Positions 57,298 to 64,000 of a DNA stretch of 64,000 nucleotides are shown here, piece by piece (position 1 is the stretch's first letter; the number at the start of each line of letters is the position of its first letter). The position numbers were made by a program, and so were the translations under genes. The notes under the pieces were generated by a model that saw only the letters and a list, made by a program, of their open reading frames with translations, did no database searches and was not told the DNA's origin. Location of the stretch: positions 24,119,810 to 24,183,809 of the forward strand of contig CM064512.1 of the NCBI GenBank assembly GCA_032716605.1, in the 5' to 3' direction. The DNA is from Paralithodes platypus (lineage: Eukaryota; Arthropoda; Malacostraca; Decapoda; Lithodidae).

Positions 57298-57829
57298 TTA
57301 TGCAGTGGTCTCCATATAATCTTTTAATCTCTCCCACAAACACTGGACTCCATAATTACGCAGATGATAGCCAGTGTGGTCTAAATGAGAATCATTAATC
57401 ACAGACCCGCCTAAGTTGATGATCTTATCCCTTCCTAGCTTACGTTTTAATCTATTGTTCACACTATTTCTCACCTTCCTGTAAGTTTCTGTCGAGCAGT
57501 TCCAATTATTAGCTTCGTCGTACCTACGATGTTCAATCTCGCACATGTACACTAGTGTTTAATTGAGCTAAAGAAGTGTCAAAGATGTTTTCAAGCCCAT
57601 CTGTGATTTCTGAAGGATTTGCATGGTTTTCACAATGGTTACCGCCCATCAATATTATGAGCAAATCGGGACTCCATCTTATGGCTTCCTTAAATGTCTC
57701 GGTCTCTGTGAATCCAAATACAGAAGCCCCAGTCTTATAAAAATATCCTATATCGTGATTACAATTTTTAACATCTGCCTTGTTTTTTAAATCAGGTACC
57801 CAACTATGTCCAACTACTGCTACTTTCAT
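57298..57829 (-). pseudogene. SGNH-hydrolase-like ORF upstream of BEL gag
   Basis: Minus frame from ATG at 57829: MKVAVVGHSWVPDL (a GxS nucleophile block), then LLIILMGGNHCENH (GGN block), to about 57545. One frameshift there, then CEIEHRRYDEANNW, YRKVRNSVNNRLKRK, IINLGGSVINDS and LDHTGYHLR, whose D..GxH is the expected Asp-His end, to 57298. The order and spacing match a small SGNH esterase. It lies 35 bp before gag and after the primer site, inside the LTRs, so it is part of the element. The function is unknown; an esterase-like role is inference. The frameshift makes this copy defective. Confidence 0.75.
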
Positions 57830-57865
57830 CGTTTCTTATTCCGATCTCATTGATTCATATACCAC

Positions 57866-57883
57866 ATCCGATTCGAAGGACCA
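57866..57883 (-). promoter_or_regulatory. Candidate primer-binding site
   Basis: Minus sequence one base after the 5' LTR begins TGGTCCTTCGAATCGG, with TGG complementary to a tRNA CCA end. I could not match a specific tRNA. Confidence 0.5.
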
Positions 57884-57884
57884 T

Positions 57885-58860
57885 TGTCGAGGATTTCCAA
57901 CTAAATCTATACTTTTTCGATAGCTCTGTAACCGGAAACTCGATATATATTACATTCTTTATCTTCACTAAATATTACTGGCGTTCATTTAATTCCATAA
58001 CTTTAAGTTATAATCTGTGGATCTAAGTAACATCAATCAACAATCAGAATTCGAGACATACCTTAAATATTATAGTTCAGGAGTGAAATAGAGGTAGAGT
58101 TGAGGTTGGATCGAGTGGATCGAGTATTACGGGAACTAAATTAGTTACTCAATATACTGATGTTTCATCGAAATAATCAAGCAATTAAATGATTTAACAT
58201 TTACTGGGAATAGAACCTTACGGCAACTATACTTAATATATACTCTCATACTAAACTTATAATGTAATTAACTTACCCAACACCAACAAGGAGAAACAGG
58301 AGAGATAGAAAGTATTTACAAAGACCAAATAGGAAGAGTGGTTAGTAATTGTTGAATTGGTGTGGTCCTTGATAGTTAGCAGCCTAATATTCCTCAGTTA
58401 AGTTAATTATCTTATATTTACACTCCTATTAAAGTAGGTTAATGTTCAAAGTGTAAAGAAATTACGATCCTTATTCACTCGTGTCTCGCAAGACCAATAT
58501 ATGAAGTTCCCGGAGTCTGATGTGGTGGTAACGAAGGCAGATTCAGCACTGAGGCAAGTGTTAAACTACCTGCCGCTTTAGAGATCGTACTGCTCTCTCA
58601 TTGGTTGAGCTGTGACGCCTCTGATTGGTCAAGAGTTACTTCTATATCGTCTTCTAACTATCGTTTAATAATATTCTATAGGACCTGACAAATCATTATC
58701 ATTCAACAACTGCTAAATCATGAGTACATAATACATAATTATAATATGCGTTCCTTTAGTTAAAGCGTATCGCGTGAATTTCCCATGTATATAGGAAAAC
58801 GTGATAAGAGGGTAGTCTAAACCAAAGAAAAATGCTCGGTCGATGTTTTAATTATCGACA
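57885..58860 (-). repeat. BEL/Pao 5' LTR
   Basis: 976 bp, the 5' LTR of the minus-strand element. It should hold the promoter; no TATA box was assigned with confidence. Confidence 0.96.
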
Positions 58861-58865
58861 ATTTA

Positions 58866-60523
58866 CATTATTAACTTTAAGTGACTAAAAATAGCTTCTT
58901 CTGTGTCGGCATATAAAAGACCATTCGTAAATAATTGATAAATAACTATTTCACCCCCAAATGCTCCATGAAACAAAACTAAATTTGCCTTAAAATAGCC
59001 AGAGAAAAATATGATATTACTGTAAAGGTTGCATAATATATATTCAAATTCTCCATGACACGGTATCCCTTGAGGAGTTGCTTTTTCTGATTTTGAGTAC
59101 GTCGTTGGGTATTAGGCTAGCGAGGTATGTATAAGCAGACTACTTATATAGCAATTTCAGTATGATGGAGCACCCCTTCATTTTATGGCCTTGTCTTTTT
59201 TTTCAATTTTTTTTTTCCTAGGAAGGACTTGATGACGATGAAGGGATAGTATAAATATATTTTACCTGTTATTATACAATCCGAATGGTTGACAAGTTAG
59301 TGAGAGTTTGCCTTACCGGACATTGTCCAGTAATATTGTTCCTAATATATGTGTTTTGAATTAATTAGACATTCAATACATACAGTTGCACACATAACTG
59401 GATCAACCAGTTACTGTTGGACGAATGTGATGGGTAATAATATATGGCAAAGCCACTAACAGAACAATTTTCAAATCAATATAATTAATGTATGAATGCT
59501 AATAGTTATTCTAGATCACATAAAGATTTTCTAAGTTTGTAGTCTAGTCGTTCTGCCGATATATATATATATATATACTCTTGTCCTTAGGGAAGCGGAG
59601 TCGTATAAGGAATACTAAGGCCAACGTAAGGAACAACATCTGTATTTGATAACGTTTCGGCTTCTCTTCACGAGCCATCATCAGATCTAAGAATTAAATT
59701 AATGTACTGGTAGCTAATTTTGTGTGTGAAATGTTAGTATCAATATATTATGTACATATAAAATGACCATATAATGGGAAACTAAAACGAAAAGTAGTGA
59801 AACTTTAGACTATCGTTGTGTTTTGTGTAAAGTGACGCAACTAAGTTTACATTGTAAACCAGTGAAGAACATAGACTCGTATATGGTTGAGGGATAAGTA
59901 ATGGTGAATTGTAATGTTAGTCATAAGGATAGAAAAGCGTGGTACTCACTTAGATTAATCTAAGGGAAGTTAACATAATTGAATTTGAGAATATAGTGTA
60001 TAGTCAAGGTTACAAATGAGGATATTTGAGATTTTGATGTAATTTCTATCTATCTCTATCTATTGCCTGACGCCGTGATCCCCGAAGGGGTGGCCACGAA
60101 CGAACCGCCCCCATGCACCTCTGTCCCCAGTCATGTAATTTGCTTAAGGTAAAAATAAATAAGTATAGACAAGAGTTCACGATAAATTTAAGTTGAATTT
60201 GTAAACGTGTGTGGAAGAAATGTGGAATATAACAAATTTGCCTACAACTAAAAAGATATTATAAAATATATAGGTATTAATAACATACCAGTTAATTTAT
60301 AAACATAGTAGTGGAGTAGATGTCTCCTGAGCACTGAGGGATGGTTTGAAGTCCTGGGTGAGAAGGGACTCTGCTAGGAATCGCGTGACACTGTCGGTGG
60401 TGGTGAAAGGTATAGACAAATTACACTTTTTAATGACATGGTGATATTATATATTGTTGTTAGTACCAATTTCGTTATAGTCTGTGTTTTGAAATACATA
60501 CAAGCATTTTTTGTTTTCTATGT
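58866..60523. other. No gene seen; AT-rich with TCTA repeat copy 3
   Basis: AT-rich DNA. A (TA)n run lies at about 59560-59576. At 60045-60125, after TCTATCTATC, comes TTGCCTGACGCCGTGATCC, the start of the repeat seen at 19997 and 40785. Confidence 0.6.
59636..59690 (-). ncRNA. Hammerhead-ribozyme-like core
   Basis: On the minus strand: CTGATGA (59684-59678), T, GGCT (59676-59673), loop, AGCC (59662-59659), GAAA (59658-59655), then CGTT. CUGAUGA-stem II-GAAA is the hammerhead core, and such motifs are known in Penelope-like and other retroelements. There is one extra U at the base of stem II, and I could not identify stems I and III with a UH cleavage site, so activity is unproven. Confidence 0.45.
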
Positions 60524-60902
60524 GAGTGAGTGAGGCAAAAGGCAGAACTGCCTATAGCGAGTGCCTCCCCCATAGTTGAAAGAGTGACAGGGCCAAAATC
60601 AAGGGACGTTCGAGCCAAAATGCCTGGACACACGGAGTTTGAAGCAATTCAAGTCATAGGAAGAGGGAAAGACTGATTCTGGGAGAGAGTTCCAGAGCTC
60701 AGCTGTTGAATAGAAGAAAGTCTGAGTGTAACGTTTCACTCTTGGGTTAGAGAGTTGCACAGAGTAGGGGTGGGATTGTGTTGCAAGACGGGTACCACGT
60801 GCCCTACGTAAGGGAGGTGGTATACACTGGGAAAGATCTGAGGAACACTGATTATTATAGTAGCGATAGAATAGCGAGAGAGATGCAACATTGCGGCGAA
60901 GA
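60524..60902 (-). pseudogene. LINE E: 3' end fragment of the LINE C family
   Basis: Minus-strand fragment homologous to the last 380 bp of LINEs C and D: C-terminal RT coding (SLSRYYNN, CIPPPL, AELWNS) and the 3' UTR ending with an A-rich tail beside 60524. 5'-truncated at 60902. Confidence 0.88.
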
Positions 60903-61710
60903 TTGATTACATTAATTAATACGTTATATTCAAGACATTTGACTTAATGAAAGTGGATTACCAACATGATTATTCCTATAGTTGTAAATTCTATCTCCGT
61001 TAACCTTTTAACTCTCAGAGCTGTTTCGTAAAGGGATTGTAATAGTTTATTAATTATACAAATACATTTAACAACGGTTTAATAACACTGAAATGTTGCA
61101 AAGAGAAAAATATCATGTTTCATTATTTATGTTTGTTACAATAAACAACAGTTCAATACACGTTTTTCAATTACTTACGTGCAGCGGTATATTATAAAAT
61201 AAGTATTATAATAAGTAAGTAACGGCAGCTTTATTAGTGGATGAAGTTCGGAACTTATGCTTGTCACTGATCACATTCAATATTGTCATGAAGAAATAAA
61301 TTACATTTTAACACAGCTAATGTTCAAGGGGGCATTGACTTTTTAGCGTGACTGTACACTTGTTTGGACTATTAATATCTTCCCCACCCTTCTCTCACTT
61401 GTCTCCTTTCTTTATGTCCTTCTTCATCTGTGTTTGTATTATATACCGACTGCTCTGCCCTCCTCCCTCACACATACAACACCGGTGCACCCTTGATTGT
61501 TGTGTGTACCTTCATGTTTATAGTGTATATTTATTGTCTTGTCCATCCCTCTCTCTGAACCTGTACAAATATTTGCCAGATGTTTATTTATGCGCTTCGT
61601 CTTGGTCAGTATATTGTGTGGGTAGTTATTTATTACAATCATAAATAGTTTTCCTGTATTTTATGTGTTGTAGTTACCAAAAGATAATGAGCATTATGCT
61701 AATGTAGTAT
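60903..61710. other. No gene seen
   Basis: AT-rich DNA. The plus frame 61348-61644 is Cys/Leu/Ser-rich from a pyrimidine-rich strand, and no domain is evident. Confidence 0.55.
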
Positions 61711-63890
61711 CAAACCCCCTTGTCTTGGGAAAATTATGTTTCTAAAAGGGTAGCTGCGCGGAGAGTTTATGATGGTGCTGAGAGGGATTATAACTCCCAT
61801 ATTCAGGATGTTCTGGCAGGAGCTACACAGCCTCATAAATGGTGGTCCGCTTTGAAGTCCTCTTTAATTGGAATAGATTCCTCCATGCCTCCTCTTTGTG
61901 ATTCTGATGGCTCCATCTCTTTTGATCCATTATCGAAGACCAATATTCTATATAATATTTTTATTATTAAGCAGAGTAATCAGGAATTGTCTTTGCCATT
62001 CACATGTTTCCCTTGACTCAACCTCAATTCAATGGCATTCAAATTAGCTGAACTGAAAAGGTACTTGCTGGAACTTGATACCTATGGTGGCACAGACCCA
62101 GATGGGTTTTTCCCATGGTCTTAGCACCTAAATTGGCCGCGGTATTTAGGTTGCTTTTGAAATCAGTTAGTTTTCCTCTTTGCTGGCGTAAGGCTAGTAT
62201 TACTCCTATTCCAAAGGGAAATACTGCCTCATCATCTCCTAGTGACTATCGCCCTATCTCCATTACACCTATCCTATCCAAGCTCTATGAGAGGTTTGTG
62301 TCCAGACGCCTTTCCTCCTTTTGTAATAGTCATAATTTGTTACCAAACTCACAGTTTGGTTTTCGTAAGGGACTGGGTACATATGATGCGCTTCTGACAC
62401 TCACTCATTACTTGCAATCTTCATTGGACCAGGGACATGAGTCTCGTGTCGTGGCCATTGACTTTAGTTCTGCTTTTGACTTAGTCAACCATAAAGCACT
62501 TCTGTATAAGTTACAGCTCATCGGTATTGGTGGCAATTTATTAAAGGATCTTTGAAGATTTTTTGACGAAAAGATCTCAGTCTGTGGTCATTGATGGGTG
62601 TCATTCCCCTTCTGTTCCTGTTGTTTCTGGCGTTCCACAAGGCAGTGTCCTTGGGACTTTGCTTTTTATTATATTTACTGCTGACCTGTGTTCTGAGCTT
62701 GAAAATAAAATAATGTCCTATGCCGATGATACAGCTTTATACAATCAATTCCATCACCAATTGATCGACCACCGAATTGCTACTGCTCTGAATAGGGATT
62801 TAGCCAAAATTACATCATGGTGTGAACTTTGGGGTATGAAACTTAATGCTAGTAAAACACACTCCATTATCGTCATCAGATCTCGTACTTTGGATCCTCC
62901 CCATCCTTATCTACAAGTTTCTGGCGAGCAAATTGAAAATGTGGATACTCTGCGTTTGTTAGGAGTTACTCTTGATCCCAAACTTACTTTTGAAAAGTAT
63001 AGTCGTTCTTTATCCTCTTCCATTTCCCCAAAAATTGGTCTGCTTCGCAAGTGTTATAAAACGTTTGCTTGTGACGCCACAGTTATCAAGTCTTTTTATG
63101 CTTTTATTTTGCCACAATTTGAGTACTGCTCACCTGTCTGGTTGTCAGCAGCTGACTGCCATCTTAAGGGGAGGTATTTAGTTTGTTCCCTAGACCTCCA
63201 TCAAGCTTAAAATTACACCCCTTGAGTCCCTTTCAAGATAAATTTGTACATTTTTCGGTAGAAAAATGTCCCGGCCGAAGGCCGGTTCCTCTTAAATTAC
63301 AGGCTCGCTATCGCTCGCCAGGATAAAATCGACACCTGAATTGCACGAAAGGTCTTAATATGGGGTGAAAGTTCTTAAAATCGCTAAACTAATAGGGCAA
63401 ACGTTTTATAATATCAAAAGCAATGGGGCTAAACATGAGGGAGATAGGGGTCAAGAAAAAAATCCCTCAAGTGGAGATCTCCCCTTAAGTTGCGTGACAG
63501 GTCACTAAATGCTATCACTTTTATTCTACCTCATTTGTCTCTTGATCTGTGTCATCGACGTAAAGTTAGTGTCCTTAGTCTTTTATTTAAAGTTTTTAAC
63601 AACCCTCAGCATCCCTTACATGGGGTTCTGCCTGGGCCCTATGTCCGGGCTCGTGCAACTAGATTCACAAGCAATCTTAATGATCTTGACATGAGCCGTG
63701 TTAATTTTTCTACTACACAGTTTTCACGGTGTTTTGTGCCGGCCATGGTTGACTTGTGGAATAAGTTGTCAAATGAGCTAGTCAATTCAGCTAATATCTC
63801 CATGTTTAAGTCTAGAGTTAATGCTTTTTTGCAGCATTAATTCTATTTGTTAAGCGTTTTTTAGTCTATTTTATTGTATTATATTTATAT
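61711..63890 (+). pseudogene. LINE F: Jockey-type RT, 5' truncated, split by a MITE
   Basis: Begins in the EN-RT linker (RVYDGAERDYNSHIQ), frame changes near 62020 and 62110, then APKLAAVFRLLL, PSDYRPISITPILSKLYE, NSQFGFRKGLGTYDAL, IDFSSAFDLVNH, a frameshift near 62555, GVPQGSVLGTLLF, SYADDTALY (both Asp) and a C-terminal FEYCSPVWLSAADCHLK block. The frame is cut at 63167 by a MITE and resumes as LRDRSLNAITF to 63840. Structural likeness suggests LINE G may be the same family's endonuclease. Multiple frameshifts make it inactive. Confidence 0.92.
63168..63484. mobile_element. TTAA-target MITE, family 4
   Basis: 317 bp between TTAA at 63164-63167 and 63485-63488, inside LINE F. Ends are GGGGAGGTATTTAG and, read inward from the right, GGGGAGATCTCCACTTG. 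Setting aside the insert and one TTAA makes the LINE frame continuous. Contains GGCCGAAGGCCGG. G-run ends differ from the C-run ends of the other TTAA MITEs. Confidence 0.92.
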
Positions 63891-64000
63891 ATGATATCCT
63901 CCACTTCATAATATTGTATTATTAATTTTATCTGTGTTTAATATATGTATATATACAGTAGGCTACTGTATATATGATTTTGTTTCTTTCTCCTAAGTTG

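Larger units (their letters stand above)
50952..58860 (-). mobile_element. Complete BEL/Pao LTR retrotransposon
   Basis: 7.9 kb. Two LTRs (50952-51931 and 57885-58860) with TGTCGA...TCGACA ends and a 5-bp duplication ATTTA at 50947-50951 and 58861-58865. By eye the LTRs differ at about 15 positions plus two small gaps, suggesting a fairly recent insertion. Minus-strand order: LTR, primer site, SGNH-like frame, gag, protease, RT, RNase H, integrase, LTR. Confidence 0.97.

Noticed and set aside
61348..61644. A 98-codon Cys/Leu-rich frame as a small membrane protein
   Set aside because: Composition follows a pyrimidine-rich strand; no conserved block or regulatory context.

Overview
This window reads as animal (metazoan) nuclear DNA made almost entirely of transposable elements. 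I found no bacterial operon, rRNA, CRISPR array or convincing complete host gene. The mix points to an arthropod, most likely a decapod or other malacostracan crustacean: several CR1/Jockey-type LINEs, an RNase-H LINE, Ty3/gypsy, BEL/Pao, a DIRS-like tyrosine-recombinase element, piggyBac and its TTAA MITEs, tRNA-derived SINEs, and AT-rich filler with many microsatellites. The taxon is an inference, not something the sequence proves.

Layout. 1-2.3 kb: end of a gypsy pol (RNase H) and a possible LTR, with a SINE between. 4-4.5 kb: a TTAA MITE. 5.1-8.8 kb: a decayed gypsy gag-protease-RT whose RT is split by a foldback TA-target MITE. 8.8-11.3 kb: AT-rich DNA with TGACCT repeats. 11.4-19.3 kb: three abutting LINE fragments (two minus, one plus), one carrying a second copy of the first TTAA MITE. 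19.3-25 kb: mostly non-coding, with a TTAA MITE inside an older repeat, one possible host exon, a Tc1 scrap and a Harbinger-like element. 25.0-29.9 kb: an intact two-ORF CR1 LINE (esterase ORF1, EN-RT ORF2) inserted in another LINE's endonuclease. 30.4-32.4 kb and 42.8-45.3 kb: inverted copies of an unidentified long repeat. 36.8-40.5 kb: a nearly intact piggyBac. 41.1-42.55 kb: a 53-bp minisatellite. 45.4-47.8 kb: a DIRS fragment. 49.4-50.7 kb: a LINE fragment. 50.95-58.86 kb: a complete BEL/Pao element with two LTRs and a 5-bp target duplication. 60.5-60.9 kb: a LINE tail. 61.7-63.9 kb: a LINE RT split by another TTAA MITE.

How the parts work together. The CR1 has every protein it should need to move (ORF1, EN, RT). 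The piggyBac encodes a transposase with all three catalytic Asp and one premature stop; TTAA MITEs of several terminal types could depend on piggyBac-family transposases, though their ends differ from this copy's. The BEL element keeps gag and near-identical LTRs, but pol is broken. Its least expected part is an SGNH-hydrolase-like reading frame between the 5' LTR and gag, which with CR1 ORF1 gives two unrelated retroelement classes carrying the same hydrolase fold in one window.

All calls were made by eye. Family names are motif-based, ends not marked by a target duplication are approximate, and no alignment or search was run.
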